From: Fusarium oxysporum f. sp. lycopersici 4287 | Taxonomy: Eukaryota > Ascomycota > Sordariomycetes > Hypocreales > Nectriaceae | Assembly: GCF_000149955.1 (NCBI RefSeq) | Contig: NC_030993.1 | Coordinates: 844,068-908,067 of the forward strand | DNA: 64,000 bases | Direction: 5' to 3' | In this document: positions 1 through 11,194 of the stretch, in pieces | Position numbering within the stretch: position 1 is the stretch's first letter | Layout: the number at the start of each line of letters is the position of its first letter | Translations under genes and position numbers: made by a program | The notes under the pieces: generated by a model | Databases searched by the model: none | Told to the model about the DNA's origin: nothing | Seen by the model: the letters and a program-made list of their open reading frames with translations, nothing else

Positions 1-576
1 TGGTCTTGATTGGTTTGGGTCAAAGATATTGTTGGCAGGATCGTACAACGGTGAAGTTGCAAATGTTTCCGAAGGCCTCCTTGTAAGGGTCAATTGACGA
101 GGGAAGATGTTTCCATCGAATTGAACACCCATAGCTTCTCCCGGAGGATCATACGGGGGTGTTGTAGATTGCTCCTCGATAATATCAGCTTGTCGCTCCA
201 TCGATCGATGCGGCGTCGAAGGAATTCGCTGAGCCATGGGCTTCGCCGGCGATAGATGTGTAGGTTTTGTGATGAGCGATGTGCGTCTTGTTCCAGTGTT
301 GAGATGTTCTCTAGACACTGCAGGTCGTAGTCTTTGTGCTCGCTGTTGGAGATCCGGTTGACCAGTTCGTAATTGATCTCTCGACATTGAAGGTCGAAGC
401 CGAGGGTTCCGTAGCTCATCACCGCCCAGACTCTCCCTTGACGGCGAGGGACGAACAACTGATGTCGGTCTTGGTAGAGCTGATGCTGGCTTTGGAATTC
501 CTGAAGTTGGTCTTGGTACAGGTAGCTTCGAGAGTCGCGGAATAGCGCTCATGCGCTTCTGGGAGGAATCCTCCAT
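1..576 (-). CDS. N-terminal part of a Ser/Pro/Arg-rich protein with two SxIP motifs (partial, runs off left edge)
   Basis: One open frame runs leftward from an ATG at 576 to the window edge, giving 192 codons with no stop. A second in-frame ATG lies at 552. The product starts MEDSSQKRMSAIPRLSKLPV and is basic, rich in Ser, Pro and Arg, and looks disordered. Two S-x-I-P tetrapeptides stand at residues 10-13 (SAIP) and 25-28 (SGIP). In basic Ser/Pro-rich context SxIP is the known EB1-binding motif of microtubule plus-end proteins. The Arg/Pro-rich leader would suit the tail of a C-terminal-motor kinesin or another microtubule-associated protein, but no motor or other folded domain lies inside the window, so the identity is open. 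An in-frame TAA upstream of 576 supports the start. A 5' intron cannot be excluded. Confidence 0.72.
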   Translation of the reverse strand, partial: MEDSSQKRMSAIPRLSKLPVPRPTSGIPKPASALPRPTSVVRPSPSRESLGGDELRNPRLRPSMSRDQLRTGQPDLQQRAQRLRPAVSREHLNTGTRRTSLITKPTHLSPAKPMAQRIPSTPHRSMERQADIIEEQSTTPPYDPPGEAMGVQFDGNIFPRQLTLTRRPSETFATSPLYDPANNIFDPNQSRP

Positions 577-2408
577 GATGAACGTATTTGCAGGAGTGTC
601 GTGGGGTAGTAGTATCGCGTTCTGCAGAAGTCGTTGTCTTTAAGAGGAATGCGGTTGACAAGATTGCCCGAGACAAACGGACAGCTTTTGTTTGTAAGGG
701 GTCCAGAAGGGGATTTTGTTTATCGGGGGGCCTAGCGTTGGCGGGTGGACGACGGGACGGAAGGGCTTGCGGGAACTAACGATGAGGCGAACGATGAAGG
801 CATCAACCTAGCACAGCAGAGAAGAAAATATTGAAGATGCAAGTTTGAGACACGAACAAGAAAAAGAGTCGAAAGAAGGTGGCAGTGACAGTTCGCTTAA
901 GCTTGTTGCTAATGTAAAGAAGAAATGATATCTCCAGGGGTTGAAGCGAGTGCCGTGCCTTGGGTTTGGAGAAGAAGATCCCGTCCAGTCAATGATACCC
1001 AGACAATTCTTCAGTGCCAGGGTCGGGTTGGGTTGGGTTCCAGTGGAGACAGGCTGCGAACCCACTAGATTGCGCTAACCTGTTGATGATGTTTAGTGGC
1101 TTTTTGCAAGCCCGGTGTTCCTAGGCCCGGTCCGCCTTAGACACGTGTCTAAACTGCATTCTCTGTGATGATACAGGATTAAAAGTATATTCTAAACAAG
1201 TTGCGTGTAACAGTCTGATCGTTGTTGTTTTCGTCCGTTTCCGGAACAATCAGCCATGTGTTCCTAGCCCCTCCCCTACCATCTTGTGGCTAAAGCTTCC
1301 GGCATCCCGTCTTTCATCCCCAGTCCAAGCAAGGCACGGGCGGACCCTTTCCACCGGTTAGGTTAAGCTGGCCAATCCCTGTAAGGATGCCCCTGAAGTT
1401 TCTTTGTCCACTGTGTACAGAAAGCCTCATTTTTTACTTTTTGTAAACAAAGGCTTGGAGTTATTGATGCTCTTTGTTTACAATCGCGTCTCAGAGCCAA
1501 TGACGACACTACATTCTTCGCCATCTAGGAAATATGGTATGTTGTGGATTGATCTTGTGTTCATTATTAACATTAGGTGCGGTCATTCAGGTGGGTTACG
1601 AAAGAATCCACATAGCAACCAGGTACCTGGGCTTTATCTGCAGGTACAGAGTAGCATCTGCATCGATCCATTGCTAGGAGTCCCATCATCATTGACTAGC
1701 ATTTGAGAAGATAGACTTTAATTAAAGTGAGTGATGATACATCATTGAACTCAAACTATTCTCTCTCAAAAGTCGCACAATTGAGATATTGTAAAATCTT
1801 ATGTTATGTACCTTTTGTAATGCAGCCTCGGATCTCTATTAAGTGAAACGTCGATCACGGATTATCACACCTTGTGCCCCTGTCGGCAGAACGTACAAAA
1901 TATTCCGCCACGGGTTTCGTTTTCATCCTTAGCTTATGTTTCAAGTGTACCTCTTTTATGTATCAGATAAAGTTGTATCATCCACAGTCACAGTCTTGAA
2001 GCTTTGGTGATACAGGCGCTGGGGAACAAAAAACTTGTGACCCTAAATCAAGATAAAAAATGATTAGGGAGTCTGAGGGTATTCAGCCTGTATTAGACTG
2101 ACCTAAGTCTTTTTGTCATTTAGATAGAAGCCTTGTATTTTCTTGTTTCCCCTTGAAAAGTAGCGATTCTTATAAACCGCTATGAAGTCTAAATCGATGA
2201 TGCCCTCATAATACAAAGCACGCGAGCATACGGAAATATGATGGCGACATGAAAGGAGAAGTTCGCAGTTTGTTTAGCCATGATCCGACTCCCAAGCGCC
2301 AACAAAGCCAATCAAGAATCTTAATTACAACAATAAACATAGAAAAAGTGAATCCCCTCCCGCTTTCATGATGAGCAAACACTCTACACCACAAGCGAAC
2401 ATCTCGCC
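577..2408. other. Intergenic, AT-rich, no supported gene
   Basis: Only short, overlapping frames with poor codon use are present on either strand. The left end would be the promoter of the leftward gene at 1-576, and the right end the promoter of the first 2EXR gene. I see no RNA gene or clear repeat. Confidence 0.6.
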
Positions 2409-3404
2409 ATGCCTTTGCAGTCCTTTCACCGTGTAATGGATCTTCCACCAGAGATTCGTCATGAAATATATTTTTTGGCCACACCAGACCGTGTTGTTCA
2501 CATCCGACGCCCATACCCAACGTCCGATCTTGATTACAGAAAAGGGCGTTTCTCGTGCAGTACCCTCATTCCCCCTCTGCTACACATGTGTTCCGAATCC
2601 CGGGACTTTCTGACACGTACTGGCCACAAGATGGTTTTCCGGGACCCATCAACTGGGCGGCGATTCTGGTTCAACTTCAAAAGAGATACCCTGTTTCTCG
2701 ACATAGGGGCACTGGTCAAGATATACGAAGGCATCAATCCGTTCCCCAGCAGAGATACCCAAAGAGTTCACAGAATAGCCTACGAGAGGGAGGACATGGG
2801 CCTCTATGACCAAGCTATCAGGTTTGCCCTTCAGAATTTTGGGGAGCTTCAAGAGGTCTTTCTCATTGAGTGGACTAGAAACGTGATAGATTTCTACGGG
2901 CCTTGGCTCAAGTCCAGCGAAAGATATTTCCCCGATCCTATTCCACAGAGACACAGCTATGATACCAGGAACCTCTGCAAGTTTACGGAGATCCAAAAAA
3001 TTGATGCATATCTCTGTTGTCTTCCTCGCTTAGCTGATCTTCGGCGCCCGCACTCATGGAAGCCAGGCCGTTGGTGCAATTCTTTGACCGTCTTCCCTCC
3101 AACTACCATACCAAAAGACACAGATCTCGCCAAGTATCTCAGCGAGCCTTACGAGAAATGGGGATCTCTTGATCACCCACGAGAATATTTGGAATCAAGT
3201 TTCGCGAAATACTGGGCTGAATTGGGGCGGCCAAGCAGGAAGCTGCCCAAGTTCAAACCCGTGCACCTCCTCACCGACGCTGAACATCAACATATCCAAC
3301 GAGAACGACGCATCGGTTTCAGAATGCTGCAAACAAAGTTCCGTATAAATAGACTTTTTGGATTGACTAAGAACAATCACGTTAGACTTATTGGGAAATT
3401 TTAG
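2409..3404 (+). CDS. 2EXR-domain protein, copy 1
   Basis: Intronless gene of 331 aa. The N-terminus (about residues 10-60) carries the LPPEIRHEIY block followed by RVVHI, the hallmark of the fungal 2EXR family. An LLHMCSESRDF block lies near residue 60, matching the second conserved element (leading to an R-E/S-R-x-F signature). The biochemical function of the family is unknown; members are numerous and variable in Pezizomycotina. A close relative lies 580 bp downstream on the same strand, sharing the domain start, the HRYDTxNLxK-type block and the PVHL block near the C-terminus. This points to a tandem duplication followed by divergence. The start was chosen because it puts the 2EXR block at the usual distance from the N-terminus. 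Confidence 0.85.
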   Translation: MPLQSFHRVMDLPPEIRHEIYFLATPDRVVHIRRPYPTSDLDYRKGRFSCSTLIPPLLHMCSESRDFLTRTGHKMVFRDPSTGRRFWFNFKRDTLFLDIGALVKIYEGINPFPSRDTQRVHRIAYEREDMGLYDQAIRFALQNFGELQEVFLIEWTRNVIDFYGPWLKSSERYFPDPIPQRHSYDTRNLCKFTEIQKIDAYLCCLPRLADLRRPHSWKPGRWCNSLTVFPPTTIPKDTDLAKYLSEPYEKWGSLDHPREYLESSFAKYWAELGRPSRKLPKFKPVHLLTDAEHQHIQRERRIGFRMLQTKFRINRLFGLTKNNHVRLIGKF

Positions 3405-3984
3405 CAAACTTCACCACGTCAGTACAGGAAAAAAGAACACATCATTGCACCATACTATAAACATCTACTAGAAGATTCGATGCTGATACTGTAAGCTTAT
3501 TAGAAGAGAAAAGAAACTGGCATTGCACAGCCCACCAGAAGCCTAAAACATGTTAAGACAGATGGAAAAGACCTATGTCAAATAATTTCAATTTGTGATA
3601 CTTGAAGTACGCGTATTGTCAATGGTAGCTTTGTTGATACCCTGAGAGCCACTGAGATGTCTGTCCTCATTTTCTTCTAGTTCACAATCAAAATTACAAA
3701 CCTTGCCTCAGTTTAAAGATGTGTTATTTGCAGTTGAGATCTGTGGCTCAGAGCTTATGACACAACACTGATTAGTAAAGATGTCAATGTTGACCAAACC
3801 TTTCAAAACAAAAGAATCGACTTAAAGACTGCGTAATAATTGAACCTTAACCGTAAGAAGCTTTCTCATAGGTTGAGCTTTTTCTCAGTGCATAACTATG
3901 ATTCTGCACCTTTTTATACGTCAAAAGCCCCAGAATATCAGTCGACTCCTTTAATCTACTTCATTCACTTGCTAGATACATGCA
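3405..3984. other. Intergenic between the tandem 2EXR genes
   Basis: AT-rich spacer of 580 bp holding the 3' region of copy 1 and the promoter of copy 2. No further feature seen. Confidence 0.6.
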
Positions 3985-5091
3985 ATGACCAACTTTCAAA
4001 GCCTTCCGCCGGAGATGCGGCACGAAATCTACCTCCTCGCCACACCAGCTCGTGTCGTCCACCTCAAAGCTGAGTTTGTCAATTTCGATGAATGTTATTC
4101 ACTTTGGCAGGTCTCCAGTTACCAAGGAGACTTTTGTAACTGGCAAAAATCCAAAAACTACGAAAACCGCGTGAGGGTATATTTCTACAGCAATGCTCCA
4201 ATACCAGTCCTGCTTCATACCTGCTTCGAATCGCGAGACTTTCTCATGAAAATGGGATATCAGCTCGCTTTCAAGACCAAGTCTCATGGGCCAAGAACGT
4301 GGTTCAACTATGATCGAGATATCTTATTTAAAGATGAGAATACTTGCGATGTTGCACAGTTTGATCCTGGTGATGCTATCAGAGTACGTCGCCTTGCTAT
4401 CAATAATTTCTCCCATTGTCTCTACGAGGTGCCAGGAGACCTTGAGCCGGCCCTGTGGCATAATTGCCATAGATTATGCCTGTATCCACAGAACAAGGAG
4501 TTCACGGCCCTTGAAGAGCTTCTTGTGGTTGACTGGACCCGAAACGCTTTCCCCAGGGGACTAACGAGAGACATGGGCTATCCAGCCAAGCCCCCTCCGA
4601 AGCGACACCGTTACGATACAGGGAATCTCTGGAAATGCGTAAAAGTGGAGGAAACATCCCTACTACGAACAATTTACCACTACGACCCTAGGGAAGAATC
4701 GTATTATGGACCGAAGATTGACAAACCGCGCGGTTATGGGCCTGCACCTAATATCGCAGACTGGGGTACTTTTGGCGCTCGGAGTGCATACCTGCAGTTG
4801 GAACTTGTTAGGTGCTGGAACAGCCAAATTGGTTCCGCTGGCGAATGGAGGGCGCCGAGAATAACTCCAGTGCACTTGATCGATGAACGACAGGAAGAGA
4901 TCCTGCAGCAGAAACAGAAGATGGCTGTTGACGAGCTGCGTGGACTGCGGGAATACTGGGCTCCTGCTTTGAAGGAGAGAAAAGAACGAATTGATGCTGG
5001 GGCGGGTGTGATTAGTTCCCTTGAATTACGGTATCTTTGGGCAAATCGCTGGGAGAAGACCTGCTGGATCGAAAAGGATATCTTTTCATAG
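3985..5091 (+). CDS. 2EXR-domain protein, copy 2
   Basis: Intronless gene of 368 aa beginning MTNFQSLPPEMRHEIYLLAT, so the 2EXR block starts almost at the N-terminus. An LLHTCFESRDFL block follows near residue 80. It shares the order of conserved blocks with the gene at 2409-3404: the PPEIRHEIY start, ESRDF, EELLVVDWTRN, RHRYDTGNL and PVHLID. It is slightly longer, mainly because of an insertion between the first two blocks and a longer C-terminal helix rich in Lys and Glu. Function unknown. Same strand and tandem position suggest local duplication. Confidence 0.85.
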   Translation: MTNFQSLPPEMRHEIYLLATPARVVHLKAEFVNFDECYSLWQVSSYQGDFCNWQKSKNYENRVRVYFYSNAPIPVLLHTCFESRDFLMKMGYQLAFKTKSHGPRTWFNYDRDILFKDENTCDVAQFDPGDAIRVRRLAINNFSHCLYEVPGDLEPALWHNCHRLCLYPQNKEFTALEELLVVDWTRNAFPRGLTRDMGYPAKPPPKRHRYDTGNLWKCVKVEETSLLRTIYHYDPREESYYGPKIDKPRGYGPAPNIADWGTFGARSAYLQLELVRCWNSQIGSAGEWRAPRITPVHLIDERQEEILQQKQKMAVDELRGLREYWAPALKERKERIDAGAGVISSLELRYLWANRWEKTCWIEKDIFS

Positions 5092-5380
5092 TTTTAATTT
5101 TTGAAGTCTAATTTAGGAAATTAATGGGATTGTCGGAATAGCCTCGCCGTGTTACAGAGTCATACTTGGTTAAACTTGTTTTGTATGTGGAGATACGAGG
5201 TGAATACAGTGGCCCAAGGGAGCAAGAAACCATCTAATCTTGACCTCAGTTGCTAAAAGTATTTATTCTAGAGCATATTGAATTTTATTTGTTCAACATA
5301 AACTTCTCACTGTTTAGGATGAAAGTCTTGACGTTTCTTGATTCACCTAGACTAGTTCGATTGCAAGATCCATGTTAAGA

Positions 5381-6390
5381 CTAAAATTCTGATACAACAA
5401 AACCAGATACGGGAGGACATGGTGGATAATCTTTATGGTCAAGAGGCTCCTCACCTCTCTCAACCCTCCACCGATTCGTCGCCTCCAACGGCCCAGACAA
5501 GTCTTTGAATAACCAACCCCATTTCTTAACAAACCCCTCTGACATTTCCCATCCTGATACATCCCACGGCGGTGACCAAGCAATCAAACCACGTCTTTCC
5601 ATCTCATCGTCAGGAAAGCCCTCATACAAACCACCAATGCAATCAGCCCATAAATCATCCTCGTCGAAAGTCCCATAGGCTCGAATCAAACAGTCCCGGG
5701 CTTCTGGGGAGGGAAACACGTCAATCCAATCACAGTGCATGACTGTTTGTTGTAGAACTGTGGGGAGAAGGGCTGAAGGGAGAGAATTCGGGTTGGTCGG
5801 GTATGGGACTACGTGGATAATCTCCTCGTCGCCGCAGTCAAGGGGCGTGGTTAGCATGCCGGAGATGAAAGTCCTGTTGACGGCTAAGGCGCGGAGGGCG
5901 TTGTATTGGAGAAGTGTAATGAGATGATCTGAACTGAGTGGAAAGGCGACGTTTGACTGATTCTTCTTGGTCCTGTATGGTAGTAGGGGCTGCCTGGCGT
6001 CGTAGATCTGCTTGGCATGAGATGCTGGGGCGATGGACATCGATTCTTGGTTGATATCCCAACACTGAACCACTGGTTCAGATTTGATTGTCTCCGCTTC
6101 AGCCTTTGACGCCATAGCCTTCTTTTCTCGAGCCTTACGCTTCCCTGTTCACTCTGATTAGCCTCAGCAACCATGGGGCATGGAACGTGACGTGCGGTAT
6201 GCTCTCATGTTCAGCCTCGTCTGTGCCCGCCTTCTTGCTGCAGCATCTGTTGTCCCGGTCCAGTCGTCTTCTAGGCTTAGTGCCTGTATCCGGTGAGTAA
6301 GTTGTGCCGAACCATCTTTCAAGTTCCTACCTCAGCTAATTGCGGCATAAAAGTGAGCTGAACGCATGGTTCTTGCTGATGAATCGACAT
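5381..6390 (-). CDS. bZIP transcription factor with C-terminal DUF3425-like domain
   Basis: Three-exon model: 6331-6390, 6187-6283 and 5381-6144. Introns are 6284-6330 and 6145-6186; total length is 306 aa. Exon 2 encodes a basic region (ARRRAQTRLNMRAYRTSR) that joins in frame to KRKAREKKAMASKAEAE at the start of exon 3, giving a bZIP basic region and a short leucine-poor zipper at about residues 30-75. The large C-terminal exon has the LLQYNALRALAVN block typical of DUF3425, a domain found almost only in fungal bZIP-like regulators. Splice sites are GT-AG and keep phase. The gene is divergent from the SDR at 6867 with a 476-bp shared promoter, so it could regulate that neighbour. That link is inference. 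Confidence 0.85.
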
Positions 6391-6866
6391 GTTGAAACTA
6401 TGAAGTGTTGATGTCGAAAGGAAATGCAGGTTGCTCACATTGTCGTGTCTGATGGCTAAAGACAGCGGATATCGAGGCGCAGACTAGCAAGGGTAGAGAG
6501 TCAATGCGATAAGATGATTGGTTGATGTTACATAGTCCAGCTTGAAATATTCTAGCGTCATGCAACCTGCTCACTCGTCCGTTTCTGGGTTTGCATTAAT
6601 GCTGCGGAGTGTATTGTGATTGGCCAGGCACTTATTGTCTTTATGCAGCCTGCTCACAACACTTGCTTGACATGCAAAAGGCACGATAGAATTAGCTATG
6701 GAGTTAAGCGTCGGACTTTTGCTGCGGGCTTCACCACAAAGAACTATAAGAGGACAGCCCTAGTACAGATTCTCAAGCCTCTATTCATATCATTTCAAAA
6801 CTACTACAGCTCACCAACACTAATCTTTTAGTTACTTAATACTTAACTCGATTTAACAAGACATCC
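6391..6866. promoter_or_regulatory. Divergent promoter between bZIP gene and SDR gene
   Basis: 476 bp lying between two start codons pointing away from each other. It contains no CCTCGG site of the kind found in the promoters further right, so the SDR at 6867 may not belong to the same regulon. Confidence 0.5.
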
Positions 6867-8018
6867 ATGACAATGACTTTTCACCCCGATAGCCTCCCGG
6901 ACCTCACTGGGAGAGTGTACGTCGTCACAGGTGGCAACTCTGGAATGCAAGTCTACTCACAGTCCTTCTGCCAACAGGTCTTGATCTCTAACCTTTTTTG
7001 CAGGGGACTCTACACCGTATCCCACCTCGCGAGACATGGAGCTCACGTCTACATGTGTTCACGATCTCGCGATAAAGGAAACAAAGCTATTGCAGAGATA
7101 CAAAAAGATCATCCTTCAACCAAGATTGACCTGTTGCAAATCGATCTCATGGACCTCGGAAGTGTTGTTGCTGCCGCTAAGCAATTCCTCTCTCTCTCGA
7201 CATCCCTCCACGGCCTTGTCAACAATGCTGGTATCATGGCTACACCATTTGATATCACTAGAGACGGGCATGAAGCTCAGTGGCAGACCAATTATCTTTC
7301 CCACTGGGTCCTCACAGAGCATCTGCTTCCAGTGATGCTGGAAACATCAAAGTCATCACCCCCTGGCAGGTACGCATCGTCAACCTCTCCTCATCCGGCC
7401 ACCTAATGGCCCCCAAGGATCGGGCATCAAACTTCGATGACACATCTCTCAAAGAAGCCAAGGTGTATTGGGAACGTTACGGGCCAAAGCAAAACTCGCC
7501 AACATTCTTTCACGGCAAAAACCCATCCACAACAAAGTACGGTCCGGGCTTAGTGTTACCGGAAGAAGGAGAGAATAAGGGTGACATNNNNNNNNNNNNN
7601 NNNNNNNNNNNNNNNNNNNNNNNNNNNNNNNNNNNNNNNNNNNNNNNNNNNNNNNNNNNNNNNNNNNNNNNNNNNNNNNNNNNNNNNNNNNNNNNNNNNN
7701 NNNNNNNNNNNNNNNNNNNNNNNNNNNNNNNNNNNNNNNNNNNNNNNNNNNNNNNNNNNNNNNNNNNNNNNNNNNNNNNNNNNNNNNNNNNNNNNNNNNN
7801 NNNNNNNNNNNNNNNNNNNNNNNNNNNNNNNNNNNNNNNNNNNNNNNNNNNNNNNNNNNNNNNNNNNNNNNNNNNNNNNNNNGGAGGAGTATATGGAGAT
7901 CTACCATCGGCTGTTTGAGCCTTGGTGGCAGAATAATGCGGCGAAGGATGAGGAGTTGGCGAAGAAGTTGGATGAATGGACGAGAGAGACTATGAGAAAG
8001 GAGGGATGGATTCAGTAG
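6867..8018 (+). CDS. Short-chain dehydrogenase/reductase, interrupted by an assembly gap and a frameshift
   Basis: The N-terminus reads LTGRVYVVTGGNSGMG, the NAD(P)-binding TGxxxGxG motif of classical SDRs. It is restored only if the segment 6947-7003 is removed as an intron with a GC donor (GCAAGT) and AG acceptor. Then follow a CSRS cofactor-selecting stretch, LVNNAGIM (NNAG motif) and the HWVLTEHLLPV helix. At about 7355-7368, after a run of five C, the frame must change by one base to reach VRIVNLSSSGHL, the catalytic-serine strand. The Tyr-Lys region is hidden in the N gap (7588-7882). The C-terminal tail ends at 8018. The family resembles retinol-dehydrogenase/WWOX-like SDRs; the substrate is unknown. 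Intactness cannot be judged from this assembly. Confidence 0.75.
7588..7882. other. Assembly gap (N run) inside the SDR gene
   Basis: 295 undetermined bases. They remove the SDR active-site region from view. Confidence 0.99.
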
Positions 8019-8199
8019 GAGTTCCTGATATGATTTAATTGTTATATAGACTGTAATTTTGCTTGTAGAACCTGAAGAATAATCTCATAATGTATCATAA
8101 AGATCCTTATTTTGCCAGTTCTGCCACGTTACCGTGCTCGTTTCAATGGTGGTACTGAATACAGCATTGAAATTTTCCTTGCTCTCCTGCAAGGCAACC

Positions 8200-11194
8200 T
8201 CAAGCCATGAAGTCTGCACCCAACCGATCCAGCATGTTCTCAGTGGCATCATGCATTGCTTCAACCAAGTCCCAATCCATTCTATCCACTCCCCCCTGAG
8301 ATGAGCTACCACCAGCACCAATCCCGTTCCTCTGTTGATCATAAGATATCCCGAGCTTCTGCGGATCGAACAATTCTAGCAATGGCTCACCAAAGATATC
8401 CCCATCGGCGGCAGAGAGTTTGGGGTCAGTCACAAAGGCCAGCAGGTCGTCGTCGATGAGGCCTGTTTGTCTAACAGTTTGTTCAGTCGTATACGATAAT
8501 CGACGCGGCCTGGTCCTTGATCCTTTGCTCCTCTTCAACAAGCAGCGTAGCCATGCCGGGAAGTCAAATTCTTCCGGCTGCCTGCCTTTGCTGATACAGA
8601 CATCGACAGTCCAGATCATTCTCAGGTACGTGTTCGGTTGACTTCTCAGAATCTGACACCAGTCTGTGAAAGAACTCCCGCTGGCTTGGAATAGACATTG
8701 GCTGTCAATCTGGGCTAAATTGGCAACGTGTCTCGCTGTCTGTCTCACCCACTCTACACCATAGTACTGGGGAAAGAAAGCATTCATTGTCTCAACTAAT
8801 ACTTTCAGTCGATCCTGATTTGATGCTGGAGTTGAGCCGGCTTCTACGGATCCGTTACATGACAGCTCATTACTGAGCGATGATAATCGCGCGGTGATGG
8901 TATGAAGCGTCAATGGTGTGGCTAGACAAGCAAGCCTGTAAAAGAACATTAGTTTCAGAACTGAGTGGCAAATTCAAGTGCTGTGCTCTGTTTACTGGAC
9001 TTACGCTGATATCGGGAGCCAACGGGCCAAGCGACGGCGGGTAAGCTCCTCATAGCATTTCGTGATCTTCTGAGCAGCGTCTTGCACCTCGAATGAGCTT
9101 TGTTGGAGTTTTAAACTTCGCCCCGGCCTTGCTGTATCTTCACCCGCAGAATCGGATGTGAGAGACTGCCGAAGTATCTTATAGTGACAGAGTGCAATGG
9201 ATGCAGTGCTACACCATTGCTTAGTCTAACTAGGATGAAATGAGATATAGGGCAACTCACTGATAGTAGATGTACATGAGATTCGTCTGTAGCACAATGG
9301 ATTTCTCCTGATCATTCCCTTTTCCATAAGAGTCTTTGGGTTCATTCTCAAAAGGAGGAAACTGGGCCGAGACTCTCACATACCAGGCCTTCAAGGAGGC
9401 CTCACATCTCTCAAAGGCGAGGTCTTCATCCTCGGCAAATCGTGACTTGGACCTAACAGAGTCCTCAAACGGGTATGTCAGGGTAAGCACATCAGTCAAA
9501 AGAATCATGAGTTCAAGGAACTTGGAGAAAATGCCTATTTGTCGCCGTTTAATAGCCGGAGTGAATACGCTCGATCGATATATATCGTCCTGAAGGTGTT
9601 CGGCGCCCAAAGGGATTGTGTTCTTGAAGTCAAAACGGTCGTGGGTGATGTGGAGACTAAAACGCGTGCAGAGCGGCGAGATACGATCCATGATGACACA
9701 GCACCACCATAAGCGGTGGAGAGAATTTTGGTATTTCCGCTGTTTCGTGGATGTAATTTCTATTAGCTCTGGCACTTCTGTGTATCGATCCGCGTTGATA
9801 CTTCTGGCGTGCTGGATGGCTAAGCTCAGCCAGGTCTTGTAGGGATTTAGGGTCGTGTTCGAGGGTGGTACCCAGCCCATCATGAGAATGGCTGCTTGAG
9901 CTAAAGGGAGTGACGACGTTTCTGATCCTAGATCGTACAACAGCTGCAGGTTTTCGGTTAATTTAGTGGCGGACCATTGGGTTGCTCTGACACTAACCTT
10001 TGTTCGTCTGTAGAATTCTGCTCGAGCAGTTCTAAGACTCGAGAAACCAAGTTGCTTGATGATGTGAAGAGACACGAACTAGAAAAGTTGATATTGTTAG
10101 TTCATGACGCCGTATCAAACTATGTAACAGAAAGGATATACTCACGTTGCAACTAGCAAAAAGCATAGCCTGAAACACCAGAAGTGACATGGTGGCCTGA
10201 GGACCTGTGGATTCCTTCTGAGAGTACATTTCCCAAAAGTCACCTTCATTGAGGAGCGGAATTAGAGGATGGTGGTGTCTAAAATATTGCTCAACGAAGT
10301 TATCGAGAATCGGTCGAGTTGGGACGTGTAAACATCCTTGAGCCTCCATGTAGTTGAGGTCTTGCTGAGCAATCGAATGAATGCTGTGAACTTTCAGGTA
10401 CGGATAGTGAACGAAGAGCACTGTAGTACTTGTGCTGGTCCTATGGGCTCCCGGTCGGGCAGATGGAATGTTAGGAGCCGTCATCCTGAGACTATGCGTT
10501 GAACTGTGTTCTGATGAGCTTGTTTCTGTTTGCATCTGGTTAGATATCAGGACCAAGATGCAGTGGAGTAAATGGTGAGGATGGGTTGTCTACCTATGAC
10601 GGGTGGACCATCATCATATCTAGATGACGTCGAGTGTATCTCTGCGGTCTCTGTCTCGTTGTCGCCAGGGCGATTTTCAAAGAAGGCAGTGTCGTCGATA
10701 GCATCACCGAATGTCAACAAACCAGGGTCGAGGCTGGGTGTATGAAAGGATAACCCAGGGTGGTCATCGAGTGTCTCAGTGCCTGTGGGAGGAGGTTCAG
10801 AGTCATTGGCAATGTTGGCTTCATCAACCTCGTCGTCTTCCAGTTGCTCCGACAGCTGCCGATCGTCTCCCTGATAATCATCTCGGGGCGACCAGCTTGT
10901 CTCGTTCCTTGGTACCTGCTGATTTCTTGAGACGATGTGAGTTAGTAAAGGCAAGAAAAAAGCTATCGAGAGAATCAAAAGGGTAGCTACTTACAGCCTG
11001 GAAGCGCGTCCAACCACCAGACAATTCTTGCAGTCGAGGTGGCAATTAGTGCATGGCTGACCGCGTACAGAGACATCACAGCGGACCTTTCTGAATCTGC
11101 ATGACAGACAAGCTCGAGTCGATCGTTTGCGGCGCTGTGTGCGCTTTGTTTTCTGATGGGTGGAAAGCGGCGGTGACAAGACGGCAGAGTCCAT
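8200..11194 (-). CDS. Zn2Cys6 (C6) fungal transcription factor with fungal-specific middle-homology domain
   Basis: Seven-exon model: 10995-11194, 10594-10925, 10146-10525, 9998-10078, 9261-9943, 9005-9208 and 8200-8935. It totals 2616 nt (871 aa) with all phases consistent. Cys29, 32, 39, 48, 51 and 58 fit CX2CX6CX8CX2CX6C, after a Lys/Arg-rich leader. An acidic linker follows. The fungal_trans region starts around the PILDNFVEQYFRHHHPLIPL block and includes FYRRTK-LLYDLGSE and HRLWWCCVIMDR. Intron 9944-9997 is 54 nt, has no stop and stays in frame, so a retained form would still be translated. The gene is divergent from an MFS carrier gene (827 bp apart), a common arrangement for a pathway-specific regulator and its transporter. 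The target sites proposed below are inference. Confidence 0.9.
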
